Source: VFMC01 sp050248155
GTDB lineage: Bacteria > Actinomycetota > Acidimicrobiia > Acidimicrobiales > Ilumatobacteraceae
Direction of reading: 5' to 3'
Length of the DNA: 64,000 bases
Assembly: GCA_050248155.1 (NCBI GenBank)
Contig: JBFWSW010000002.1
Span: 124,001-188,000 of the forward strand
Below are positions 15,733 through 22,787 of this stretch, piece after piece (position 1 is the first letter of the stretch; every line of letters starts with the position of its first letter). The position numbers were made by a program, and so were the translations under genes. Under the pieces are notes generated by a model, which was not told the origin of the DNA, did no database searches, and saw nothing but the letters and a program-made list of their open reading frames with translations.

Positions 15733-17226
15733 TCACACACCCAGCGCGAGACCCACGGTGCGGGGGTCGGCTGCGCCGATCCACGGTTCGCCCGCACGAG
15801 GGATGCGCACCACCTGCTGCGCCGACTTGCACGCCCAGCGCGACGCCACGATCGTGCGCGGTGCCGACGCGCGAAGCGATTCGACGTCGCCGGTGGAGAA
15901 TCCCCCTTCGATCCGTAGCCCGTCGTCCTCGGGCAGCCACTCCCAGATCGGCGATGTGACGAGGATGCCGGGATCGTCCTCGCCGGCAGCGATGCGGGCG
16001 AGCGTCTGCGCGTTCCACGGCATCTGGTTCGCGCCGCCGGGCGTCGCGCCCATGAACCGTGGGTGGCCGTCCGGGCCGGCGACCGCCCATGCGTGCAGCG
16101 TCGTCGCGGGACGCCGACCGGCGACCGGGAAGTTGGGATGACCGGGTTCGGCGGTGAAGCCGCGACCGGCCCGGTTCGCGAGCACCAGGTCGAAGCCGTC
16201 GACGACGATGCCGCTGCCGAAGCGGGGGTAGGAGTTCGAGTGCACGACGACGACCACGTTGCCCTCGGCGTCACCGGCGCTGACCATCGACGTGCCACCC
16301 GGATCGGCGAGGGTCGCACGTGACGTGCGGATGGCGCGCATCACGTGCGACACGGCACGCGCCGGCGTCGTGAGATCGGTCGTGAAGCCCGACACAGCGT
16401 CGATGAGCGAGGCGCCGTGCGTGGGCGCCGGCGTCGTCCAGACAGCCAACGTTCCGGCGGGTCCGTCCATCGAACCTGCTGCGCAGGTGGTCCATTCGGC
16501 TCGCGCGTGGGCGAAGTCCTCGTGCACCAACACGCCGCCGCGCCGGCCCACCGCGTCGATCACCGCGTCGCCCACCGGACCCTCCATCAACGATGCGCCG
16601 CGGCGGACGAGCTCGTCGAGCACCTCGGCGAGCCCCGGGAGCGAGACCACCGTGTCGGGAGCGATGGGGCGTCCACCGGGGTAGTACGCACAACCGCCGG
16701 GATTCATCTCGTGCACGAGTGCTGCCGCCTGCTCGCTGAGGCGAGTGCACACCGTCGCCCAGGGGAAGCCGGTGCGGGCGAGCGAGGTGGCGGGCGCGGC
16801 GAGCCGTTCGAGCCCGAGCCGGCCGAGCGCGGCGAGCGCGGCGTAGCCGTGGGGAGCGCCAGGCGGTCCCACCGAGTGCGGGCCGACGTCGCGCCAACCG
16901 CCACGGGCGACGGCGGTCGCGTGGTCGGCGAGACCTGACGGGGCGCCACCGATCGCGAGCAACGCCTCGGGTGCAGCGGCACCCGCGCGGAGGACGATCG
17001 CGACGAGGTCCCCGCCGAGTCCGCACTTCGGCGGCAGCAGGACCGTCTCGGCCAGTGCGGCCGCGACAGCAGCGTCGAACGCGTTGCCGCCGTCGCGGAG
17101 CGCCCGTTCACCGGCCTGGGCGGCGAGGGGTGCAGCTGCGCAGACCACGCCCGCGGGTCCCACCGCGCGGCATTGCGCCGCCATGACGAGCACCTCGGCC
17201 GACTGCGCCGCCGGGGTGGTGCTCAT
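15733..17226 (-). CDS. Gamma-glutamyltransferase-like Ntn hydrolase
   Basis: 497 residues from ATG 17226. The N-terminal region matches gamma-glutamyltransferases: AAQAGERALRDGGNAFDAAVAAALAE, then GLGGDL. The junction of the autoprocessed chains is GGTSMVSAGDAEGN, with Thr about 312 the expected nucleophile, then FGSGIVV and later TPGGANQM. There is no signal peptide, so it is probably cytoplasmic, unlike classical periplasmic enzymes. It is shorter than the usual 560-580 residues. The expected reaction is cleavage or transfer of a gamma-glutamyl or related amide. It is divergent from the diiron oxygenase cassette across an operator-like site, which ties it to that pathway. Confidence 0.82.
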   Translation of the reverse strand: MSTTPAAQSAEVLVMAAQCRAVGPAGVVCAAAPLAAQAGERALRDGGNAFDAAVAAALAETVLLPPKCGLGGDLVAIVLRAGAAAPEALLAIGGAPSGLADHATAVARGGWRDVGPHSVGPPGAPHGYAALAALGRLGLERLAAPATSLARTGFPWATVCTRLSEQAAALVHEMNPGGCAYYPGGRPIAPDTVVSLPGLAEVLDELVRRGASLMEGPVGDAVIDAVGRRGGVLVHEDFAHARAEWTTCAAGSMDGPAGTLAVWTTPAPTHGASLIDAVSGFTTDLTTPARAVSHVMRAIRTSRATLADPGGTSMVSAGDAEGNVVVVVHSNSYPRFGSGIVVDGFDLVLANRAGRGFTAEPGHPNFPVAGRRPATTLHAWAVAGPDGHPRFMGATPGGANQMPWNAQTLARIAAGEDDPGILVTSPIWEWLPEDDGLRIEGGFSTGDVESLRASAPRTIVASRWACKSAQQVVRIPRAGEPWIGAADPRTVGLALGV

Positions 17227-17252
17227 CGGCCGGCTCGGATCGGAAGTGCCTC

Positions 17253-17280
17253 TTGCACGGCCACCGAATAAGTATACAAT
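17253..17280 (+). promoter_or_regulatory. Candidate promoter of the diiron oxygenase cassette
   Basis: TTGCAC (17253-17258) and TACAAT (17275-17280) are separated by 16 bases, a reasonable primary-sigma promoter. Transcription would begin near 17287, giving a leader of about 95 bases before ATG 17382. The -10 lies inside the operator-like site at 17266-17283. Confidence 0.45.
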
Positions 17281-17283
17281 ATA
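17266..17283. promoter_or_regulatory. GntR-type operator between gamma-glutamyltransferase and diiron oxygenase genes
   Basis: GAATAAGTA-TACAATATA has the GTATAC centre and the TACAATATR half-site shared with the sites at 1144, 9451 and 14542. The opposite half in inverse orientation is TACTTATTC, also of the form TAC-N-N-TAT. It lies midway between two divergent genes and could control both. Confidence 0.5.
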
Positions 17284-17381
17284 CGAGACGTCGCCTCGGC
17301 GACCGATGACGAGTCCTCCCTCACACCCCGCCCTCGATCCAGCCCAGAGCCGCTTCCGCTCTCGTCCGAAAGGTACACGAC

Positions 17382-18125
17382 ATGGCCGAACTCCTGTCCA
17401 AGCCCGCATTCCGCGAGGCGCTCGAAGACGCGATCAAGGGTCGCGAAGCCAAGAACGCGTCCTTCTCGCAGGCGTGGGCGAACGGCGAGCTCTCCCGTGA
17501 GCACTTCGCCCGGTGGGCGGAGAACCACTACCACTACGTCGGTCCGTTCGCCGACTACCTCGGGTACATCTACTCCAACACGCCCGACCACGCGACCGAC
17601 GCGAAGGACTTCCTCCTCCAGAACATGTACGAAGAGGAGCTGTCCGACGTCCGCCACACCGATCTGCTCATCCGCTTCGCCGAGGCGTGCGGCACGACGC
17701 GCGAGCGCGTCACGGACATCGACAACGCGACCGCCGTCACGCGCGGGCTGCAGGGGTGGTGCTATGCGATCGCGATGCGCGAGCACTTCGCCGTCGCCAC
17801 CGCCGCGCTGGTCGTCGGCCTCGAGTCACAGGTGCCGTCGATCTACCGCCGGCAGTACCCGGTGCTGATCGAGAAGTACGGCTTCACCGAGGAAGAGGCC
17901 GAGTTCTTCGACCTCCACATCACCTCCGACGAGATCCACGGCGAGCGCGGCTACCAGATCGTGCTCGAGCACGCGACGACCCCCGAGCTCCAGCAGCGCA
18001 GCCTTCAGCTCGTCCGCCACGGTGCCGAGATGCGCTTCTCGTACACCAAGGCGCTGTACGACACCTACGTCGCCCCCGAGGCACCGGTCGCGCCCGGGCA
18101 GCAGGTCGCTCCCGCGCTCGCCTGA
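17382..18125 (+). CDS. Heme-oxygenase-like diiron oxygenase (TenA/PqqC/CADD fold)
   Basis: 247 residues, all-helical, of the TenA/PqqC/heme-oxygenase-like fold. A complete six-ligand metal set is visible: Glu85 and His92 in YEEELSDVRH, Glu148 in GLESQVP, and His179, Asp183 and His186 in HITSDEIH. The spacing matches the chlamydial CADD diiron protein (E-x6-H, later E, then H-x3-D-x2-H). Characterised members oxidise fatty acids, amino acids or their own side chains using O2. ATG 17382 follows a GAAAGG element at 17367-17372. It heads a run with a 2Fe-2S ferredoxin (21 bases downstream) and a Rieske fusion, which look like its electron donors. The substrate is unknown. Confidence 0.85.
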   Translation: MAELLSKPAFREALEDAIKGREAKNASFSQAWANGELSREHFARWAENHYHYVGPFADYLGYIYSNTPDHATDAKDFLLQNMYEEELSDVRHTDLLIRFAEACGTTRERVTDIDNATAVTRGLQGWCYAIAMREHFAVATAALVVGLESQVPSIYRRQYPVLIEKYGFTEEEAEFFDLHITSDEIHGERGYQIVLEHATTPELQQRSLQLVRHGAEMRFSYTKALYDTYVAPEAPVAPGQQVAPALA

Positions 18126-18146
18126 GCACCTGCCTCGTACTCGCCG

Positions 18147-18509
18147 ATGCCCACCATCCGCTTCTCGACGTCAGGTCGCGAGGTCACCTTCGCCGAGGGT
18201 GATGAGGTCAACCTGCTCCGCATCGCGATCCGCAACGACTGCGGCATCCCGTTCAAGTGCGCGAGCGGCAACTGCGGCACCGACCGCGTCCGGGTCGAGG
18301 CCGGGCTCGAGAACTGCATCCCGATGCGCCGGCGCGAGCGCGAGCGGCTCGCCGAGCTCGTCGATCAGGGCTACCGCCTCGCGTGCCAGACCTACGTGAA
18401 CGGTGACGTCACCGTGGCGTGGGACCCGGACCAGGTCGGCCTCGACGAGGGCAGCCGCGTCTACGACAAGTTGAAGCAGGTGTGGCTCGCGAAGGACGAC
18501 GGCGCATGA
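18147..18509 (+). CDS. 2Fe-2S ferredoxin with an unusual cysteine pattern
   Basis: 120 residues with a plant/adrenodoxin-type Fer2 fold: beta-rich start with GDEVNLLRIAIRNDCGIPFKC, the cluster loop, and the distal LACQTYVNGDVTV. The usual C-x4-C-x2-C loop reads C38-A-S-G-N-C43-G-T-D46, so the third position is Asp instead of Cys. Cys32 six residues earlier and Cys80 could complete the ligand set. It lies between the diiron protein and the Rieske protein and overlaps the latter by four bases (ATGA), which supports a role in the same electron chain. Residues after about 95 form a short C-terminal tail not typical of ferredoxins. Confidence 0.85.
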   Translation: MPTIRFSTSGREVTFAEGDEVNLLRIAIRNDCGIPFKCASGNCGTDRVRVEAGLENCIPMRRRERERLAELVDQGYRLACQTYVNGDVTVAWDPDQVGLDEGSRVYDKLKQVWLAKDDGA

Positions 18510-19318
18510 CGGTGACCGACACCGATTGGGTGCCCGTCGGCACCGTGGCCGACATCGCCAAGCGGAAGAAGGTCGTCGTGCCGATCGGCGAGCGCCAGGT
18601 GCTCGTCGTCGCCCACGACGACCGCTTCTTCGCCTTCGACAACATCTGCGTCCACCGCGAACGCGAGCTGTCGAAGGGTGTCATCCTGAACGGCAAGCTC
18701 GTCTGTCCCGGACACCAGTGGGCGTTCGCGCTCGAGACGGGCTGGGAGGCGGTGAAGGAGCAGTGCCAGCCCACCTTCCCGGTGCAGGTGAACGGTGACG
18801 TCGTCGAGGTCCAGGTCGCTGCGGCGAGCACCCTGCCTGCGGCCGCGCCGACGTCCGGTAGCGAGTCGGCGGACGACCTCACCTCCGACGCGCGCTCGGT
18901 GCGTGAGTGGATCGACGCGTGGGGCCGCGAGGTGGCGGCCGTCGACCTCGTGTCGGGTCGTCGGCGCTTCGCGGCTGACGTCTCGGCCTTCGGCACGCAT
19001 GCCGATGTCGTGGTCGGCCGCGACGCACTGGAAGAGGCACAGTGGTCGCGCATCTGGCCGGCCATCGAGGCGTTCGCCTTCCTCACCGACGAGATGCAGG
19101 TCATCGTGTCCCCGGACCGGCTGCAAGCGGTCGCCGTCGTGGGTTGGACGTCGCAGGGCATCGCCGAGGACGGCAGCCGCTTCGACCGGCCCGGCAGGGC
19201 CACCGTGGTGTTACGCCGAGACGCACCGGATGACGCGTGGGTGGGGGTGCACACGCACTTCTCGCTCGCCCGTGGGGTGCCGCAGACGACCCACGGCAAC
19301 CGCCCGGCTGTCCGCTGA
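18506..19318 (+). CDS. Rieske ferredoxin fused to a SnoaL/NTF2-like domain
   Basis: 270 residues from ATG 18506, overlapping the ferredoxin stop. The N-terminal domain (about 8-110) is a Rieske 2Fe-2S domain with C48-V-H50 and C67-P-G-H70, the standard C-x-H-x16-C-x2-H. A Ser/Ala/Pro linker (about 115-130) leads to an NTF2-like domain of SnoaL type (about 135-262: SVREWIDAWGREVAAVD at its start, VGVHTHFSLARG near its end). NTF2-like folds also form the small subunit of ring-hydroxylating oxygenases, but this combination in one chain beside a diiron protein is not one I recognise. No catalytic large subunit of a Rieske oxygenase is present nearby. Confidence 0.82.
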   Translation: MTVTDTDWVPVGTVADIAKRKKVVVPIGERQVLVVAHDDRFFAFDNICVHRERELSKGVILNGKLVCPGHQWAFALETGWEAVKEQCQPTFPVQVNGDVVEVQVAAASTLPAAAPTSGSESADDLTSDARSVREWIDAWGREVAAVDLVSGRRRFAADVSAFGTHADVVVGRDALEEAQWSRIWPAIEAFAFLTDEMQVIVSPDRLQAVAVVGWTSQGIAEDGSRFDRPGRATVVLRRDAPDDAWVGVHTHFSLARGVPQTTHGNRPAVR

Positions 19319-19325
19319 ATCGGCG

Positions 19326-19793
19326 CTACTCGAACCGCCATCGCCCGGCGCGCACGAACCCGTCGCGACCGGCTGGTCCGGCGGCTCGCCACGCCAGCAC
19401 GCGCCGCGGTCGCAGATCGAACAGCGGTCCGTATCGCTCGGCGTCGTAGTGCCAGTCGTACTTCACGTCGTACACCGCGATGGCGTCCGGGTCGCTGGTC
19501 TTCCCCTCCACGCGCGCTTCGACGACGACCACGTCGAGGCCGCTGTCGAGGTGCACCGTGGCCGTCGGGTCGCGGTCGAGTTGCGCGCGGAGCGACGGGC
19601 TGCCGATGCTGAGCAGGAGCCTCTGTTGATGCCAGGCACCCCACACGGGCCGCGGGTGCGGTGCACCTGACGAGCGGCCGACCACCCAGTACGTGGGCGC
19701 CGTTCGCAGCTGCGCATCGACCCATGTCCACTCGAGGGAGGGTTGCTCTGCGGGGGCACCGAAGAACGACAGCGGCTCGCCGATCGGGTCCAC
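19326..19793 (-). CDS. Pyridoxamine-phosphate-oxidase-like split-barrel flavoprotein
   Basis: 155 residues from GTG 19793. The pattern YWVVGRSSGAPHPRPVWGAWHQQRLLLSIG followed by RAQLDRDPTATVHLDSG is that of the PPOX/F420-dependent split-barrel family. Such proteins bind FMN or F420 and reduce or oxidise small molecules, and many in actinobacteria use F420. The substrate is unknown. It ends eight bases from the convergent Rieske fusion gene and starts 30 bases downstream of the GNAT gene on the same strand, so those two minus-strand genes may be co-transcribed. Confidence 0.78.
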   Translation of the reverse strand: MDPIGEPLSFFGAPAEQPSLEWTWVDAQLRTAPTYWVVGRSSGAPHPRPVWGAWHQQRLLLSIGSPSLRAQLDRDPTATVHLDSGLDVVVVEARVEGKTSDPDAIAVYDVKYDWHYDAERYGPLFDLRPRRVLAWRAAGPAGRDGFVRAGRWRFE

Positions 19794-19823
19794 GAATCGA
19801 CAGCGTATGCGAGCCCGGATCGG

Positions 19824-20129
19824 CTACCGGTCGGCGACGAGATCGGCGTAGTCGGGATGACGTTCGATCCACGATGCGATGAACGGGCACAGGGGTACGG
19901 CTCGCAGACCGCGGGCGCGCACGTCGTCCAGCGCGCCGCGAGCCAGCTGACCGGCGAGGCCACGTCCTTCGAACTCGTGGTCGACCTCGGTGTGCAGGAA
20001 CTCGACCTTGCCCTCGTGGCGCCGGTAGGTGGCGATGCCGGCGAGCGTCTCACCGACGTGGATCTCGTAGCGCATGCGGACGGGGTTGTCCGTCACGACG
20101 ACCCCGTCGCCAGACACGGTCCTGTCCAT
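19824..20129 (-). CDS. Small GNAT-fold acetyltransferase (YjdJ type)
   Basis: 101 residues. The short GNAT variant is recognised by AGIATYRRHEGKVEFLHTEVDHEFEGRGLAGQLARGALDDVRARGL, containing the acetyl-CoA pyrophosphate loop (EGRGLAGQL) and the terminal CPFIASWIERHPDYADLV, which is typical of this class. Start at ATG 20129. The acceptor is unknown. It follows the alpha/beta hydrolase gene by six bases on the same strand. Confidence 0.85.
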   Translation of the reverse strand: MDRTVSGDGVVVTDNPVRMRYEIHVGETLAGIATYRRHEGKVEFLHTEVDHEFEGRGLAGQLARGALDDVRARGLRAVPLCPFIASWIERHPDYADLVADR

Positions 20130-20135
20130 GCGCGC

Positions 20136-20954
20136 TCAGTCCTTGGCCCGCGAAGCAGCCTCTTCGAGGGCCCACGACAGGGCGAAGTCGGCCACTTCCT
20201 CCCAGCCGTCCTGACCCACCGTCCAGTGCGACCGGCCCGGGAACTCGCGGTAGTCGGTCACTGCCGCCGACTTCTCGTACTTCGCTGCGTTCACCTTGTT
20301 CAACTTGGGCGGCGAGACACGATCGATCCCACCGGCGATGAGCAGCAATGGTGCGCGGGTGCCGTTCGCGAAGTCGACCTTGCTCGCAGCCTTCGGGTTC
20401 ATGTTCGCGAACGCCTGCTCGAAGAGCACTCGGCCCGCCGCGGGGATGCAGTAGCGCTCGTACAGCGCCCGGCTGGCCTCGAGCGTCGTGTGGTTGGCGA
20501 AGCGCCAGTGGAACTGCTCGTGCGTCAACGGCACCGCCCGCGCGCGATTGCGCGGGTCCTTCAACACCGGCAACGCGGTGCGCAACGTGCTGAGCGGCAA
20601 GGTGAGGATGCCCTTCACGGGAGCGGAGTCCACAGCGACCCCAGCTGCTCCGAGCCCGCGGTCGAGCAGGATCTGGGTGAACGCGCCGCCGAAGGAGTGG
20701 CCCATGATGATCGGCGGTGCATCGAGCGAGCGGATGATCGCGTCGTAGTGGTCGACGATGCGCGTGATGCCGAGCCTGCGCAACGGTGTGGGATCGGCGT
20801 TGAGCGCTTCCACCTCACCCTCGAGGCCGGGCCACGACGGTGCGATCACCGTGTGACCAGCGCGCTGGAAGTGACCGATCCACGGATCCCAGCTGCGCGG
20901 CGTCAACCAGAGGCCGTGGATGAGGACGATCGTGGGGGTTGCCGGTGCGCTCAT
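20136..20954 (-). CDS. Alpha/beta-fold hydrolase
   Basis: 272 residues from ATG 20954. The oxyanion region IVLIHGLWLTPRSW is followed by the nucleophile elbow GHSFGG, an acid in GGIDRVSP and the catalytic His in GRSHW, so the triad is complete. Similar proteins are usually annotated simply as alpha/beta hydrolases related to haloperoxidases or esterases. There is no signal peptide, so it is cytoplasmic. It is the likely first gene of a minus-strand run with the GNAT and PPOX genes. Confidence 0.87.
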   Translation of the reverse strand: MSAPATPTIVLIHGLWLTPRSWDPWIGHFQRAGHTVIAPSWPGLEGEVEALNADPTPLRRLGITRIVDHYDAIIRSLDAPPIIMGHSFGGAFTQILLDRGLGAAGVAVDSAPVKGILTLPLSTLRTALPVLKDPRNRARAVPLTHEQFHWRFANHTTLEASRALYERYCIPAAGRVLFEQAFANMNPKAASKVDFANGTRAPLLLIAGGIDRVSPPKLNKVNAAKYEKSAAVTDYREFPGRSHWTVGQDGWEEVADFALSWALEEAASRAKD

Positions 20955-21012
20955 GCGCACAGCATGACCGTTCCCGGCGACCTCGTGCGACCGGCGTGTT
21001 GCCGCATCGGCA

Positions 21013-22014
21013 TCAGCGTTCGACGGCGTCGACCGCGGTCGTCGACGCGCCGAGCACCTCGCCCTTCCTGAGCACGGTGACGGGACCGTCTTCGCTGACG
21101 ACGATGACCGTGGCGCGCCGATCGTCGAAGCTGTATCGCCGACCGGACGTGTGGCGCATGCCGCGCAACCCAGCGACGTTGGTCTCGGCCACGGCGCTCG
21201 GGACCAACCGGACACCGAGCTCGCGCAGCACGCCGTCGTGGTCGAACACGGCAGCACCGTCGAGCTGTGACAGCACGTGCCGCAGCGGCGCGAGGTTCGA
21301 GGGCGTCATGATGCGCAGCGGGGGCGGAGATGGCAGGCGTACCTCGTAGGACGGAGCGGGAGACTCATCGGGTCGGTACACGAGGATGGCGCCGATCCCC
21401 CGGGCGCCGAGGTCGTGCACGGCGAACTCGAGCATCGTCTCGATCACGTCGCGGTCGCCGTGATCGCCGCAGACGAGCAGCGAATCGATCCAGGCGGAGA
21501 TCGGCGGCTCGTGATGCCATGACAGCCCGTCCCAACGGAGCACCCCGAACTCGCCGACCAGGCGCACCTGCCCGCTCGGATGTCGTTGCACGATCGTCCC
21601 GCCGAACGCGTCCGCGAGCACCACCAGGTCGCGCTCGGAGCCTGCGGGCCGGTCGAACACGGCGAGCTCGTCCGGTTCGTCCGACACCGACCGGATGACC
21701 CAGCTGGAGAGCCCATCCGCGAACCGGTGGGCCGCGTCGAGGGACAGCTGCACGATCGGACGGTGCGTGATGTCGAGCTGGGCGCGCTCGTTCCAGACCG
21801 CCGGGGGAGTGCGCGGCGCGATGATCGCGCCGACCGTGGGAACCCGCCGCTCGTGGACCGGCGGCCGCAGGGCGTAGTCGAGCTCGTCGACCACGACCGA
21901 CTGGAGCTCGTCCGAGCCCGGGAGGCGGAACCCGGACTCGGCGAGCTCGTCGACGATCCGGGCTCGACGTGCCGGGCTCGACGGACGGATGCCGGTGACC
22001 GCTGATCGGTTCAC
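21013..22014 (-). CDS. Diadenylate cyclase (DAC/DisA_N) domain protein
   Basis: 333 residues from GTG 22014. The C-terminal part (about 190-325) has the DAC order: IETMLEFAVHDLGARGIGAILVYR, then the DGA motif at 252-254, then RH-T at 287-289 where the RHR motif is expected, then VIVVSEDG. The DAC domain makes cyclic di-AMP from two ATP. DGA is intact but the third residue of RHR is Thr, so activity is uncertain. The N-terminal 170 residues are a separate, mostly alpha/beta region without membrane helices, presumably a sensor. It overlaps the TetR gene by four bases (GTGA). A classical DisA is expected elsewhere in such a genome. Confidence 0.72.
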   Translation of the reverse strand: MNRSAVTGIRPSSPARRARIVDELAESGFRLPGSDELQSVVVDELDYALRPPVHERRVPTVGAIIAPRTPPAVWNERAQLDITHRPIVQLSLDAAHRFADGLSSWVIRSVSDEPDELAVFDRPAGSERDLVVLADAFGGTIVQRHPSGQVRLVGEFGVLRWDGLSWHHEPPISAWIDSLLVCGDHGDRDVIETMLEFAVHDLGARGIGAILVYRPDESPAPSYEVRLPSPPPLRIMTPSNLAPLRHVLSQLDGAAVFDHDGVLRELGVRLVPSAVAETNVAGLRGMRHTSGRRYSFDDRRATVIVVSEDGPVTVLRKGEVLGASTTAVDAVER

Positions 22015-22625
22015 GTCGGTGGACGCTGGACCGCGAGGAGGTCGTGCATCATCGACATGCACCGTTGCCCGACGTCGGGCAACGCCTCGGACGCGCCAGT
22101 GCGCAACCAGTGCTCGCGCGAGGTGTCCATGATGAGCGCGATCACGCCGCTCGCCAACCGTGCACGCAACTGTGCCTCGGGTGAGCTGCCGTCGCGTTCG
22201 AGGACGAGCGCCTCGACCTCCTCGGTGATCCGCTTGCGGAAGTGCTCGCCGATGTCGCCGCCCTGCACGCCCTTCATGAGGTGCAGGCGTTGCTGGTTGC
22301 GGCTGGTCTCCTCGCTCATCGAGTGGTTGAGCGTCTCGAGCGCACCGATGAGGCTCGCCATCACCGGTTCGTCGTGTGGCCGAGCGACGAAGGCCTCACG
22401 CACACGGCCCAGCATCTCCTCGAACTCGGGGTACACGACGGCTTCCTTGGTGGGGAAGTAGCGGAAGAAGGTGCGCGGCGCCACGTTGGCGCGCTCGGCG
22501 ATGTCGTTGATGGAGGTCTCGTGGTAGCCGCGCTCGGCGAAGAGCTCCCAGGCCGCGTCGGCGATGGCCTGCTGTGTCGCGTCCTTCTTGCGCTGTCGCA
22601 GGGACGGGGCAGGGACGTCCGCCAT
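22011..22625 (-). CDS. TetR-family transcriptional regulator
   Basis: 204 residues from ATG 22625. The HTH (about 15-60) reads AAWELFAERGYHETSINDIAERANVAPRTFFRYFPTKEAVV, a canonical TetR recognition region. The C-terminal helical domain carries the ligand site. It overlaps the DAC-domain gene, so regulator and putative nucleotide cyclase are made from one transcript. It is divergent from a DHA2 exporter gene, with palindromes at 22712-22723 and 22727-22740 in the intergenic region. DarR of mycobacteria is a TetR regulator that binds cyclic di-AMP and controls an MFS transporter; whether this protein is comparable is a hypothesis. Confidence 0.9.
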   Translation of the reverse strand: MADVPAPSLRQRKKDATQQAIADAAWELFAERGYHETSINDIAERANVAPRTFFRYFPTKEAVVYPEFEEMLGRVREAFVARPHDEPVMASLIGALETLNHSMSEETSRNQQRLHLMKGVQGGDIGEHFRKRITEEVEALVLERDGSSPEAQLRARLASGVIALIMDTSREHWLRTGASEALPDVGQRCMSMMHDLLAVQRPPT

Positions 22626-22718
22626 CGCGTCGCACGCTACTTCCGATGAACCAGGCCGGCCGACCACGTGTCCAGTGTGGCCCGCGGAGCCCGGCGTCAC
22701 ACGTGCAAGTTGTCACAA

Positions 22719-22747
22719 TTGACTTTTGGCAGTTCTGCCATTTCAAT
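22719..22747 (+). promoter_or_regulatory. Promoter of the DHA2 exporter gene with internal operator
   Basis: TTGACT at 22719-22724 and TTCAAT at 22742-22747 are 17 bases apart. Between them sits TGGCAG-TT-CTGCCA (22727-22740), a perfect inverted repeat with 6-bp arms. A second, weaker inverted repeat GTCA-CAAT-TGAC (22712-22723) overlaps the -35. Binding of the divergent TetR protein here would block the promoter. Confidence 0.55.
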
Positions 22748-22787
22748 CGATCTCACCCCCGAAACACCCCCACGAACGGAGCCATCC

